NCBI GenBank assembly: GCA_951813575.1
Contig: OX638375.1
Coordinates: 1,875,042-1,939,041 of the forward strand
Direction: 5' to 3'
Origin: Candidatus Binatia bacterium
Lineage (GTDB): Bacteria; Desulfobacterota; Binatia; UBA9968; JAJDTQ01
DNA: 64,000 nt
Shown: positions 7,345 through 15,731 of the stretch, one piece after another
Position numbering within the stretch: the first letter of the stretch is position 1
Layout: each line of letters starts with the position of its first letter
Notes under the pieces: model-generated
Databases searched by the model: none
Seen by the model: only the letters and a program-made list of their open reading frames with translations
What the model was told of the DNA's origin: nothing
Made by a program: the position numbers and the translations under genes

Positions 7345-8367
7345 CTACTTCATGAGCTCGGCGTTGATGTCATCCAGCCAGTTCGCCGGCGGCTGCACCG
7401 CGTCCTGGTCCAGAAACGCCAGCGGCGTGTCGCAGAGGTTGAGGTCCTCGATGAACTCCGCCCGTTCTTCGTTGAGATAGATGAGGCCGGTCAGGAACTT
7501 GTGCTCGGCCACCGCGCCGTGAAGCGCGGTCACCGCCTGCATCCGGCTGGTGGGATCGTAGTTGTGCCCGAGCTTGTGCAGCGTGATCCGCGAGCCGTCG
7601 TGCATGGTCACCTCCTGATCGGTCCCCTCCTCGTAGTCCACCTCGATGTTCTCGTAGGGCGGAATGAAGTCGATGTCATGGAGCGGGTCCAGGTGCTCCC
7701 GGATGTACTTGAGGCTCTTGGTGGAGCCGGAGTGGTCGTTGAAAGTGACGCAGGGGCTCAGCACGTCCAGGATGGCGGTCCCCTTGTGGGCCACGGCGCC
7801 CTGGATCAGCGGCGCGAGCTGCTTCCGGTCGCCGGAAAAGCTCCGGCCCACGTAGGTGGCGCCCAGGGTGATGGCCAGCTCGCATAGGTCGATGGCGGGC
7901 ATGTCGTTGATCTTGCCGCCCTTCATCACCGTGCCCTCGTCGGCGGTGGCGGAGAACTGCCCCTTGGTGAGCCCGTACACGCCGTTGTTCTCGATGACGT
8001 AGGTGATGTTCACGTTGCGGCGCATCATGTGGCAGAAGTTGCCGAGCCCGATGGCCGAGGTGTCGCCGTCCCCGGAAATGCCTAGGGGAATCAACTGGTG
8101 GTTGCCGACGTTGGCGCCTGTGGCCACCGACGCCATCCGGCCGTGCACCGCGTTGATGCCGAAGGCCTGGTTCATGAAGTAGTTGGGGGTCTTGGAGGAG
8201 CAGCCGATGCCGCTCAACTTGATGACCTTGCGCGGGTCCACGCTGCTGGCGAAGAACGCACGCATGATGGACGCCGAGATCGCGTCATGGCCGCAGCCGC
8301 GGCACATGGTGGAGTCCGCCCCCTTGTAGTCTTTTTCCGTTAGATCGACGCGATTTGCTTTTGCCAT
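7345..8367 (-). CDS. korB: 2-oxoacid:ferredoxin oxidoreductase, beta subunit
   Basis: The 340-residue thiamine-diphosphate-binding subunit of a 2-oxoacid (probably 2-oxoglutarate) ferredoxin oxidoreductase. It starts with the Cys-rich CRGCGHDAIS segment (about 22-31) and carries the ThDP/Mg motif GDGDTSAIG through ENNGVYGLTKGQ (about 100-140). It overlaps the alpha subunit gene by 28 bp, so translation is probably coupled. The two-subunit architecture with a fused gamma-alpha chain is typical of KorAB. In the cell it couples oxidative decarboxylation of a 2-oxoacid to ferredoxin reduction, or the reverse in reductive carbon fixation. Substrate choice between 2-oxoglutarate and pyruvate is not decided by what I can see. 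Confidence 0.87.
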   Translation of the reverse strand: MAKANRVDLTEKDYKGADSTMCRGCGHDAISASIMRAFFASSVDPRKVIKLSGIGCSSKTPNYFMNQAFGINAVHGRMASVATGANVGNHQLIPLGISGDGDTSAIGLGNFCHMMRRNVNITYVIENNGVYGLTKGQFSATADEGTVMKGGKINDMPAIDLCELAITLGATYVGRSFSGDRKQLAPLIQGAVAHKGTAILDVLSPCVTFNDHSGSTKSLKYIREHLDPLHDIDFIPPYENIEVDYEEGTDQEVTMHDGSRITLHKLGHNYDPTSRMQAVTALHGAVAEHKFLTGLIYLNEERAEFIEDLNLCDTPLAFLDQDAVQPPANWLDDINAELMK

Positions 8368-10202
8368 GATTCATCCACCTTCGTTTCGATTCCGTTGGCG
8401 ACGGCTTCGCGATGCTGCTCGACCTGCCGCACGATCTCGCCCGCGGTGGCGGGGAGCCCGTCGTAAATGAGGATGCTGACGATCCTGGTGGCAAACTCGG
8501 GATACGCCTCCTTGAAGATCGCCGCCATCTGCCCGTCCCGGTTCTGCTCCATCAGGTAGACCACCTCGTGGGAGGCCACGAACTCCCGGACCTCATGGGT
8601 CAGGGGCAGCGCTCTCAGCAGCAGGTGGTCGGTCTCCACGCCCGCGGCCCGGAGGCGGTCCCGGGCCTCCCGCACCGCCTCGTAGCTCGACCCGAAGCAG
8701 ATCACGCCGGTGTTCACCTCCGGCTGGGACTCGACCAAAGGCTTGGGGACATACGATCGTGCGGTGTCGTGCTTGCGCCGCAACCGGTCCAGCGTCTCCT
8801 TGTAGTCATTCTCGTCCTCGGAGTAACGCGCCTGGTCGTCGTGGCCCGAGCCTCGGGCGAAGTACGCGGCCATGGGATGCATGGTGCCCGGCAGGGTCCG
8901 CTGCGGCACCCCGTCGCCGTCCACGTCGCGGTAACGCGCGAAGCCTCCCTGCTTTTCGAGGTCATCGGCGTTGAGAACCTTGCCCCGATCGAACGGCTCC
9001 TGAACCAGCTCCAGCGGGTCCGAGCCCCAGAGGTTCATGCCGAGGTCGAGATCCATCATGACGAAGACCGGGGTCTGGAACCGGTCGGCCATGTCGAAGC
9101 TCTTGCGCCCCAGGTCGAAGCAGGACTTCATGTCATGGGGGATCAGGATGATGTGTCGGGTATCGCCATGGGAGGCCACGTGCATGAGCTGGATGTCGGC
9201 CTGCTGGGTGCGGGTCGGGAGCCCGGTGGAAGGGCCGCCGCGCTGGATGATGAAGTAGACGCCGGGAATCTCCGCGAAGTACTGGAGGCCGAGGGTCTCG
9301 TTCATGAGCGACAGTCCCGGTCCCGAGGTCGACGTCATGGCCCGGGCGCCCATCCATCCCGCGCCCGCCACCATGTTGGTGGCGGCGATCTCGTCCTCGG
9401 CCTGGATCACGGCGTAGGTGTTCTTGCCGTCCTTGTCCTTGCGCAACCGCGGCAGGTAGCGCTCCAGGGCCTCGGCCAGGGAGCTTGACGGGGTGATGGG
9501 ATACCAGGCGCAGAACGTGACTCCGCCGTAGATGGCGCCCAACGCACAGGCGGTGTTGCCCTCGGTGACGATCTTGCCGTCGTTGCCGCCGGGGATCTTT
9601 TCCAGCATGGAGATGGACTGGCTCAGGCCGTTGTCCCGCATATGGTTGTAGCCGAGCTCGATACAGAGCAGGTTGGACTCGATGACCGCGGGCTTGTTGC
9701 CGAAGGTGTCGCTCAGCACCTCGCGAATCGTGTCCATGTCGATGCCGAACAGATAGGCCAGGGCGCCGACATACAGCATGTTGCGCTGCTTGGCGCGCAA
9801 CGGGCCGGCTTCGACGTGTTTCTGGACCAGAGCGTTGGCCGGAACGCCGAGATACTGGACTCCGTCGCGTTTCAGGTGGTCCGGCAACGGCTTGGTGTCG
9901 TCGTAGAGGATCAGGCCGCCGTCCCGGACCCGGTAGATGTCCTTGTCCGCGGTATCGTCGTTGAACATCACCATGACGTCGATGACGTCCTTCCGTCCCA
10001 GGTAGCCGTCGCCGTTGGCCCGGATCTGGTACCAGGTCGGCAACCCCTGGATGTTGGACGGAAACATGTTCTTGGAGGAGCAGGGAATGCCCATCTTGAA
10101 GATGGACTTGAACAGGATATTGTTGGAAGACGCACTTCCTGAACCGTTGGCAGTAGCGACGCTAATGCTGAGATCGTTGACAACGGGCATGTCGTTCTCC
10201 AT
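8340..10202 (-). CDS. korA: 2-oxoacid:ferredoxin oxidoreductase, fused gamma-alpha subunit
   Basis: A 620-residue chain with an N-terminal gamma domain (about 1-195; SIFKMGIPCSSKNMFPSNIQ near the start) followed by the alpha pyrimidine-binding domain from about 215 (EGNTACALGAIYGGVTFCAW). It contains the family segment MTSTSGPGLSLMNE (about 287-300) and a transketolase-like C-terminal domain. It is the first gene of a korA-korB-phosphoesterase run. A second in-frame ATG lies four codons later (10190). A plausible promoter sits 30 bp upstream. The gamma-alpha fusion plus a separate beta subunit is the KorAB arrangement. Confidence 0.88.
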   Translation of the reverse strand: MENDMPVVNDLSISVATANGSGSASSNNILFKSIFKMGIPCSSKNMFPSNIQGLPTWYQIRANGDGYLGRKDVIDVMVMFNDDTADKDIYRVRDGGLILYDDTKPLPDHLKRDGVQYLGVPANALVQKHVEAGPLRAKQRNMLYVGALAYLFGIDMDTIREVLSDTFGNKPAVIESNLLCIELGYNHMRDNGLSQSISMLEKIPGGNDGKIVTEGNTACALGAIYGGVTFCAWYPITPSSSLAEALERYLPRLRKDKDGKNTYAVIQAEDEIAATNMVAGAGWMGARAMTSTSGPGLSLMNETLGLQYFAEIPGVYFIIQRGGPSTGLPTRTQQADIQLMHVASHGDTRHIILIPHDMKSCFDLGRKSFDMADRFQTPVFVMMDLDLGMNLWGSDPLELVQEPFDRGKVLNADDLEKQGGFARYRDVDGDGVPQRTLPGTMHPMAAYFARGSGHDDQARYSEDENDYKETLDRLRRKHDTARSYVPKPLVESQPEVNTGVICFGSSYEAVREARDRLRAAGVETDHLLLRALPLTHEVREFVASHEVVYLMEQNRDGQMAAIFKEAYPEFATRIVSILIYDGLPATAGEIVRQVEQHREAVANGIETKVDESWQKQIASI

Positions 10203-10231
10203 TGTTGTGGGGCGAAGTGTGTTGGCTGGCT

Positions 10232-10260
10232 AGTGTACCAACAGAACGTAACCGAAACAA
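10232..10260 (-). promoter_or_regulatory. Candidate sigma-70 promoter for korA
   Basis: Reading the minus strand, TTGTTT (10260-10255) is followed after 17 bp by TACACT (10237-10232). The -10 matches four of six consensus bases and the -35 three of six. Position, spacing and the 30-bp distance to the korA ATG are right, but the match is moderate. Confidence 0.4.
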
Positions 10261-10319
10261 GGACTTAACCCCTTTTTGACATTGAATTCCGCACGATGGC
10301 GGCCGTTTTCCGCCCGGCT

Positions 10320-11180
10320 CTACCCCGGCGTGTAGTTCTCTTCCGATTCCCAGAACTCCTCGATCTCCTTCCAGGCCTTGCGTACGACGTCGTCGATGTC
10401 GAGGGCCTGGGCGTATTGCAGCACGTCTCCCACCGAGACGATGCCCGCCAGCTCGTCGCCGTCGCCGGCCACGGGCATGTGACGAAACCCGTTGTCGCGC
10501 ATGGTCGCCAACACGTCCTGGACCGGCGTCGATCCGCTGGTGACCACGGGATCGGGAGTCATGACCTCGGACACCGGGACTTGGCCCATGTCCCGGTCTT
10601 CCAGGGCGATCCGCGTCAGCACGTCCCGCTCGGTGAAGATGCCGCCGGTATCGTCATCGACGGAAACCATGACGCAGCCCGTCTGCTCCCGCACCATCTT
10701 GTCGATGACCTGGGTCACCGGCATGGCGCCATCCACGGTGGGGACGCCGCCGGAGACGACCTCCCCCACGGCTCGCGAGTCCCGCAGGTTCGCGCCCAGC
10801 TCCACCACCAGGTTGAGGATCCGCCGCATGGAGACAAGGCCGACCATGCGCCGGTTGTCGCCGTAGACCACCAGGTGGCGGTAACGCCCCTTGTACATCC
10901 GCCCCAGCACCTCGACGATGGAGGTCCCCTCGGGAACTCCCTGGACCGGGGTGGTCATGACCCGGCGTATGGACGTCTTGTGCACGTCCAGTACACGGTT
11001 CATGACCCGCCTCAGGATGTCGGTCTCGGTGAAGATACCGGCCGGGGCGTCGTTCTCGGTGATGACCACCCGGCCCACCCGGCGATCCACCATGAGCCGG
11101 GTGACATCCCGGATGGTGCTTGACGGCTCGGCCGTGATGACAGCGGTCGTCATGATCTCGCTTACCTTGTTGGACAGCAT
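10320..11180 (-). CDS. Protein with four CBS domains
   Basis: A 286-residue protein made almost entirely of two Bateman modules, that is four CBS domains at about 8-60, 72-127, 146-205 and 210-268. Each shows the recurrent pattern of V-x-x-(I/V/M)-M-T...D-V-x-x-M/L followed by V-(V/I)...G-(I/L)-(V/I/F)-(T/S). No catalytic domain is fused, so it is likely an adenosine-nucleotide-sensing regulator, as CBS proteins generally bind AMP/ATP or SAM. It lies upstream of the kor genes in the same direction and divergent from the Ste24-like gene, separated by a strong inverted repeat. The target is unknown. Confidence 0.82.
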   Translation of the reverse strand: MLSNKVSEIMTTAVITAEPSSTIRDVTRLMVDRRVGRVVITENDAPAGIFTETDILRRVMNRVLDVHKTSIRRVMTTPVQGVPEGTSIVEVLGRMYKGRYRHLVVYGDNRRMVGLVSMRRILNLVVELGANLRDSRAVGEVVSGGVPTVDGAMPVTQVIDKMVREQTGCVMVSVDDDTGGIFTERDVLTRIALEDRDMGQVPVSEVMTPDPVVTSGSTPVQDVLATMRDNGFRHMPVAGDGDELAGIVSVGDVLQYAQALDIDDVVRKAWKEIEEFWESEENYTPG

Positions 11181-11238
11181 GGGACACCTCCAGAACGCGG
11201 GGCAAGGCGGAACAAACCGTTGCCTCGGCTACAAATCA

Positions 11239-11290
11239 GATTAGTGTCCTGACGGGTCGGTCGGCGAATTGACCCGACAGGACACTAATC
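11239..11290. promoter_or_regulatory. 20-bp-arm inverted repeat in a divergent promoter region
   Basis: Bases 11239-11258 and 11271-11290 are inverted copies with 19 of 20 positions matching, around a 12-base loop (core GATTAGTGTCCTG). It lies between the divergently transcribed CBS and Ste24-like genes, where a terminator has no obvious use. The right arm covers the -35 and spacer of a good sigma-70 promoter, so an operator or a cruciform is likely. A remnant of a small palindromic element is the alternative. Confidence 0.65.
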
Positions 11291-11297
11291 CTAAACT
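11269..11297 (+). promoter_or_regulatory. Candidate sigma-70 promoter for the Ste24-like protease gene
   Basis: TTGACC (11269-11274) and TAAACT (11292-11297) are 17 bp apart and match consensus at five and four of six positions. The right arm of the adjacent inverted repeat (11271-11290) overlaps the -35 and the spacer, so a protein bound there would block the promoter. The start codon is 35 bp downstream. Confidence 0.55.
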
Positions 11298-11332
11298 AGG
11301 ATAGCCACAACGCTCGTCTTACGCAATTTCTC

Positions 11333-12637
11333 ATGGAAATGGTCATCGCCTGCTTGTTCCTGGGCTTCCTGTCCGCGGAGCTGATCGTCGAATCCCTGCT
11401 CAACGAAGCCAACATGCGGCATCTGGAGCGGCAGTGGCGGCAGGGCCGGCTGCCGGACGGGTTCGCCGCCGGCATCAGCCCCGAAACCCACGAGAAGTCG
11501 GTACGTTATGCCCTGGCCCGGGGCCGTTTCGCGCGCTGGTCGGGGTTGTACGGTACCGGGCTGACGCTGCTGGTGCTGTTCGGCGGCGTGCTGCCGTGGG
11601 TGGACGGACTCGCCCGCGGGCTCGGCGCCTTCCTGCCCGTGCCGGAGGCCGCCGGCATCCTGTTCTGTCTCGCCGTCGGCGGGGTCTTCACCGTCATGTC
11701 CCTGCCCCTCCGGGTCTACTCCACCTTCGTGCTCGAGGAACGCTTCGGCTTCAACAAGACGGACGCGCGGACCTTCGTCATGGACCGGCTCAAGGGGACG
11801 GTCCTGGCGGTCGTGATCGGGTCGCCGTTCCTCTACGGCGTGCTGTGGCTCATGAAGGCCACCGGCGCCTGGTGGTGGGTGTACGTCTTCGGTTTCGTGT
11901 TGGCGTTCCAGGGCCTGATGCTGGTCATCTATCCCACCCTGATCGCGCCGCTGTTCAACCGGTTCTCGCCGGTGGCGGACGACTCGCTGCGGGACGCCAT
12001 CGCGGAGCTGGCGCAACGGGTGGGGCTCCGGACCAGCGGCATCTACACCATGGACGGCTCCAAGCGGTCCGGCCATTCCAACGCCTACTTCACCGGCTTG
12101 GGCAAGGCCAAGCGCATCGTCCTGTTCGACACGCTGCTGCGGCAACTGGACCGCCCGCAACTCCTCTCCGTGCTGGCTCACGAGATGGGACACTACAAGA
12201 TGCGCCACGTGCTCAAGGGCCTCGCGCTGAGCGCCGTCTTCACCCTGGCCGGGCTTTGGGTGCTGAGCCTGCTGCTGGACTATCCGCCTCTGTTCCGCGC
12301 CTTCGGACTGGACGGGCCGGCTCACCACACGGCGCTGGTCATCTTCTCACAGATCTCCGGGCCGTTTACATTCTGGCTGTCGCCGTTTATGAACCAGATT
12401 TCGCGGCGGCACGAGTACGAGGCCGACGGCTTCGCGGTTCGGCTGCTGGAGGACGGCAAGCCCCTGGAAGAGGCCCTGGTGGCCCTGACCGTCAACAACC
12501 TGAGCAATCCGACGCCCCATCCGTGGTACTCCGCCTACCATGACTCGCATCCGGCCACGGCCGAGCGGATCCGGGCCATCCGGGCCGCGGTCGCGGGACC
12601 GGGCAGGGACGCGGCAACGGCGGGCGCCGCCGGATGA
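11333..12637 (+). CDS. M48 family metallopeptidase (Ste24/CAAX prenyl protease 1-like)
   Basis: A 434-residue membrane zinc protease. The zinc-binding helix is AHEMGHYKMRH (HExxH at about residues 283-287) and the third ligand Glu lies in YEADGFAV (about 362-369). Hydrophobic segments are visible at the N-terminus and at about 65-85, 102-122, 152-175, 180-205, 294-315 and 327-355, consistent with the multi-helix Ste24 barrel. The Arg-Ile/Val YxxFxLEERFGFN-type segment before the core is present (YSTFVLEERFGFNKTDA). Its bacterial role is probably membrane protein quality control, since prenylated substrates are not expected. The short C-terminal tail is Ala-rich. Confidence 0.88.
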   Translation: MEMVIACLFLGFLSAELIVESLLNEANMRHLERQWRQGRLPDGFAAGISPETHEKSVRYALARGRFARWSGLYGTGLTLLVLFGGVLPWVDGLARGLGAFLPVPEAAGILFCLAVGGVFTVMSLPLRVYSTFVLEERFGFNKTDARTFVMDRLKGTVLAVVIGSPFLYGVLWLMKATGAWWWVYVFGFVLAFQGLMLVIYPTLIAPLFNRFSPVADDSLRDAIAELAQRVGLRTSGIYTMDGSKRSGHSNAYFTGLGKAKRIVLFDTLLRQLDRPQLLSVLAHEMGHYKMRHVLKGLALSAVFTLAGLWVLSLLLDYPPLFRAFGLDGPAHHTALVIFSQISGPFTFWLSPFMNQISRRHEYEADGFAVRLLEDGKPLEEALVALTVNNLSNPTPHPWYSAYHDSHPATAERIRAIRAAVAGPGRDAATAGAAG

Positions 12638-12656
12638 TGCTCTCACAAGGAACCCC

Positions 12657-13712
12657 ATGACACGGATACTGAACAACGACGACGTGCGTCAGGCCATGAA
12701 CATCGACGAGTGCCTGGAGGCCATGGCCACCGCGTACCGGGACCTCCCGGACGGGCGGTCGGTGAACCGCCCCACCACCCACATCTACACGCACCACTCC
12801 ATGGCCGACGCGTCCTACAGCTTCAAGTCCGTGGAAGGCGCGGTGGAGCGGTTCGGCACCCTGGCCCTGCGGGTGACCTCCGACGTGGTCCAGGAGCAGA
12901 CCTACAACGGCGCGGTACGGCTGGAAAAGCTCCCTTTGGCCGGCAAGGGGCTGTTCCTGGGACTCGTCCAGTTGTACAGCCTGGAGAACGGCGAGCTGAT
13001 GGGTATCCTGCCGGACGGCGTCATCCAGCAGACACGGGTGGCCATCACCAGCGCCCTGGGCGCCCAGGCGCTGTGCCGGCCGGAGGCCGCCCGGCTGGGC
13101 CTCATCGGCACCGGCGGGCAGGCCCGCGCCCACTTCCGCCTGCTGACCCACGTGCTGCCCATCAAGACGGTCAAGGTGTACAGTCCCCGGCCCGAGCACC
13201 GGCAGGCATTCGCCGAGGAGATGGGATCCGACGGCATCGAGGTGGAGCCCACGGGCAGCGTCGCCGCGGCCATCGCCGGATGCGACATCATCTGCACCGC
13301 CACCAGCACCTCGTCCCCCATCATCACCGGCGACATGCTGGAGCCCGGCGTGCACTACAACGCCATCCGCGAGTTCGAGCACGACGACACCGTCTTCGCC
13401 AAGGCGGACATCACCGGCATCCACACCCAGATGGGCGGTATCCGGCACCATCTGCCCCCCGGCATCGACCACCTGCCGGGAATCCGCCAGGAGAAGCCGA
13501 GGGACTGGAGCGTCTACCCGGAGATCTCGGACTTCCTGTCCGGCCGCGCCACCGGGCGCACCGGCGCCGGCCAGATCACCTTCTTCCTCAACAACATCGG
13601 CATCGGCGTCCAGTTCGCCGCCATGGGGCACTGCATCCTCAAGGCCGCCGAGAAGATGGGGTTGGGCAAGGAAGTGGCAAGCGACTGGTTCCTGCAGGAC
13701 ATCAAGCCTTGA
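12657..13712 (+). CDS. Ornithine cyclodeaminase/mu-crystallin family protein (copy 2)
   Basis: A 351-residue paralogue of the gene at 4091-5176. The ATG at 12657 is preferred because AAGGAA lies just upstream; longer in-frame starts would run into the preceding gene. The Rossmann loop is LIGTGGQARAHF (about 143-154). The equivalent of the substrate-binding Lys of ornithine cyclodeaminase is a Thr (LALRVTSDV), unlike copy 1, so ornithine cyclisation is unlikely. A ketimine- or imine-reducing dehydrogenase or an unknown function is more plausible. It overlaps hemW by two bases of its stop codon if the TTG start is used. Confidence 0.78.
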   Translation: MTRILNNDDVRQAMNIDECLEAMATAYRDLPDGRSVNRPTTHIYTHHSMADASYSFKSVEGAVERFGTLALRVTSDVVQEQTYNGAVRLEKLPLAGKGLFLGLVQLYSLENGELMGILPDGVIQQTRVAITSALGAQALCRPEAARLGLIGTGGQARAHFRLLTHVLPIKTVKVYSPRPEHRQAFAEEMGSDGIEVEPTGSVAAAIAGCDIICTATSTSSPIITGDMLEPGVHYNAIREFEHDDTVFAKADITGIHTQMGGIRHHLPPGIDHLPGIRQEKPRDWSVYPEISDFLSGRATGRTGAGQITFFLNNIGIGVQFAAMGHCILKAAEKMGLGKEVASDWFLQDIKP

Positions 13713-14914
13713 TTCCTTACGGCCCGACGCAGCACACGAAGCACGACTCAAACCCACACGCGGGGGCTTTCTCCCTCTACGTCCACATCCCCTACTGCGT
13801 CAGCAAGTGCCCCTACTGCGACTTCAACTCGCACGTGGCCGCCCGTATACCCGAGGAGGAGTATACCCGGGCGCTCCTCCGGGAACTTCGCCACCATTCC
13901 GAGCGGGAGGCCTGGACGGGCCGTTCCATCAAGACCGTCTTCTTCGGCGGCGGCACCCCGTCGACCTTCCAGGGAGCCAGCATCGGCGCCGTACTCGACG
14001 AAGCCGCCAGGCTTTTCGGCTTCGACGAGGGAATGGAAATCACCCTGGAGGCGAACCCCGGCGTGGTGGATGCCGGCCGCTTCCGCGACTACCGGAGTTG
14101 CGGCGTCAACCGCATCAGCATCGGAGCGCAGAGCTTCAACCCCAAGCTGTTGCAGTTCCTGGGCCGGGTCCACAGTGCCGAGGAAACCCGCCAGGCCCTC
14201 AAGAGCGCCCGGAAGGCCGGCTTCGACAACTTCAGCCTCGACCTGATCTACGGCATTCCCGGACAGACCGTGGAGGGCGTGGGCCACGACCTTTCACAGG
14301 CCCTGAAAAACGAGCCGCCGCACCTTTCCGCCTACAACCTCACCATCGAGGAAGGCACGCCCTTCCACGCCCGCTACCGCCAGGGCCTGCTGAAACCCCT
14401 GGACGAAGAGTTGGAGATCGAGATGGCCGCCCGCGTCCAGCACACCCTGGCCGACGCCGGCCTGGAGCGCTACGAGATCTCCAACTACGCCCGCCCCGGC
14501 CTCCAGTCCCGCCACAACGTCAACTACTGGGAAGGCGGCGACTACCTCGGCATCGGCGCCGGCGCCCACAGCTACCACCGGAGACCGGACGACCCGTTAG
14601 GGGAGCGTTGGCAGAACGAGCGGTTACCGACAGGCTACATGCGCATCGCGAGCGAGGCTGGCCACGCCGTCACCGAGCGCGAGCGCCCTGAGTTGCGGCA
14701 GGCCATGGCGGAGTGCCTGTTCACCGGGTTGCGGATGGTCGACGGGGTTTCGGTGCCGGGGTTTGAGCAGCGTTTCGAGACCAGACCAGAGAACGTTTTC
14801 CTCGAAATCGCGGAATGGCTCTCAGAAGGGTTACTGGTAGAAGAAAACCGACGCCTGCGGTTTGCGCCACGGGGACTTCTGCTCGCCAATGAACTCTTCG
14901 TCCGGCTTATGTAA
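13709..14914 (+). CDS. hemW: Heme chaperone HemW (HemN-like radical SAM protein)
   Basis: A 401-residue radical-SAM protein of the HemW type, often annotated as oxygen-independent coproporphyrinogen III oxidase. The cluster motif is CVSKCPYCDFNS (CxxxCxxC, about residues 31-38). It is followed by the family segments FFGGGTPS, SIGAQSF, DLIYGIPGQT and the HNVNYW of HemW. HemW proteins bind heme and deliver it to respiratory enzymes. The start is uncertain: TTG at 13709 overlaps the upstream stop (TTGA) and gives a normal length, while no ATG lies before the SAM motif. Codon use in the last 100 codons is slightly less GC-rich, next to the toxin-antitoxin island. Confidence 0.85.
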   Translation: MIPYGPTQHTKHDSNPHAGAFSLYVHIPYCVSKCPYCDFNSHVAARIPEEEYTRALLRELRHHSEREAWTGRSIKTVFFGGGTPSTFQGASIGAVLDEAARLFGFDEGMEITLEANPGVVDAGRFRDYRSCGVNRISIGAQSFNPKLLQFLGRVHSAEETRQALKSARKAGFDNFSLDLIYGIPGQTVEGVGHDLSQALKNEPPHLSAYNLTIEEGTPFHARYRQGLLKPLDEELEIEMAARVQHTLADAGLERYEISNYARPGLQSRHNVNYWEGGDYLGIGAGAHSYHRRPDDPLGERWQNERLPTGYMRIASEAGHAVTERERPELRQAMAECLFTGLRMVDGVSVPGFEQRFETRPENVFLEIAEWLSEGLLVEENRRLRFAPRGLLLANELFVRLM

Positions 14915-14957
14915 TCGGCTTCACTGACCGACACGTACCTCAAAGGGTAAGTGGGCC

Positions 14958-15296
14958 TTGAAGCCTACCCCATTGGGGTATATAGCGCAGACCGTAGCCG
15001 AGACTCCGACATTCACGCGGCAGTCCGACAAACTCTTCAGGGAGGATGAAATCCAGTCCCTTAACGAAGCACTGGCCCATGCAAAACGTAGAGGTCCCGG
15101 CGTCGTGCACGCTCCAGCGACCCCCCGTGAGATCCGCAGGCAGGCTAAGCTTACCCAAGCACAGATGGCGCCGTTGATGGGAATGAGCCTCTCCGGCTAC
15201 CGGAAGTGGGAACAGGGTACCCGCCGCGTGAACGGGCCAGCCGCCACCCTCTTGCGTGTGATCGAAAAGGAACCGGAGGCGGTAAAACGCGCATGA
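14958..15296 (+). pseudogene. HigB/RelE-toxin N-terminus fused to HigA-type antitoxin (deletion remnant)
   Basis: The open frame of 112 codons reads first like the beginning of a RelE/HigB-type toxin (QTVAETPTFTRQSDKLFRED, about residues 11-30). From about residue 34 it reads like the body of its partner antitoxin: SLNEALAHAKRR, then a Cro/C1-type helix-turn-helix (IRRQAKLTQAQMAPLMGMS, SGYRKWEQGTRRVNGPA). In such loci the toxin gene precedes the antitoxin gene, so one in-frame deletion would produce this fusion. The only start available is TTG at 14958, and where the toxin's ATG would be the sequence reads ATA-GCG. The toxin catalytic region is gone. It may still be a DNA-binding protein if expressed; I regard it as a remnant. 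Confidence 0.6.
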
Positions 15297-15449
15297 CTCG
15301 TCTCCTGAAAGGGCCGGTCGCAGTTGTGAAATGCTGCCACTCAGCGAGCCTGTCTTCGAGTTCGGGATGCCCGAGATCGACAGTGGGCCAGAACTCTTCG
15401 AGAGCGGTTCGTCGCACCCTTTCAACGCAGCCCGGGCGGGTTTCCTGTA

Positions 15450-15469
15450 ATACCAGTTCTTGGTATAAT
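15450..15469 (+). promoter_or_regulatory. Palindromic operator overlapping the parDE -10 box
   Basis: A perfect TATAAT lies at 15464-15469. The palindrome ATACCA-GTTCT-TGGTAT (15450-15466) overlaps its first three bases. The ParD start codon follows at 15490. Ribbon-helix-helix antitoxins repress their own operon by binding such repeats, so this is the probable autoregulatory site. The -35 region is poor (TTTCCT). Confidence 0.65.
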
Positions 15470-15489
15470 GCATTGAAAGAGGTGTATTC

Positions 15490-15726
15490 ATGCCGCGCAA
15501 TACGTCGGTTTCGCTTGGCGACCACTTTATAGGTTTCATCGACGAGCGTGTTGAATCCGGTCGATACAGTTCAGCCAGCGACGTAGTGCGTGCCGGGCTG
15601 AGGTTGCTGGAAGAGCACGAAGCCAAGGTGGAAGCGCTGAGGGAAGCTCTTATAGAAGGCGAGCAATCTGGCCCGGCCACCCCGCTTGACTTTGATGGGT
15701 TCATCGCCCGCAGGAAGTCCACCTAA
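15490..15726 (+). CDS. parD: ParD-family ribbon-helix-helix antitoxin
   Basis: A 78-residue type II antitoxin. The N-terminal ribbon-helix-helix DNA-binding domain ([18 protein letters not shown]...[21 protein letters not shown], about 3-45) is typical of ParD/CopG proteins. The acidic and flexible C-terminus (about 46-78) is where the toxin binds. A good ribosome site (AGAGGTG) and a TATAAT precede it. It neutralises the ParE-like product encoded five bases downstream and probably represses the pair's promoter. Confidence 0.87.
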   Translation: MPRNTSVSLGDHFIGFIDERVESGRYSSASDVVRAGLRLLEEHEAKVEALREALIEGEQSGPATPLDFDGFIARRKST

Positions 15727-15731
15727 ACGGC

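Noticed and set aside
12710-13708. Long N-terminal extension of HemW
   Set aside because: The frame is open upstream only as the shadow of the second cyclodeaminase-like gene. HemW domains begin after 13709 and the length from there is normal. Similar false extensions were trimmed from lptA, kdsA, rsmD, mpl, the serine hydrolase and the molybdenum hydroxylase large subunit.
15366-15449. Short frame (MPEIDSGPELFESG...) upstream of parD
   Set aside because: It has no ribosome site and no recognisable family and ends just before the parD promoter. It may be the tail of another lost gene, but nothing supports a call.
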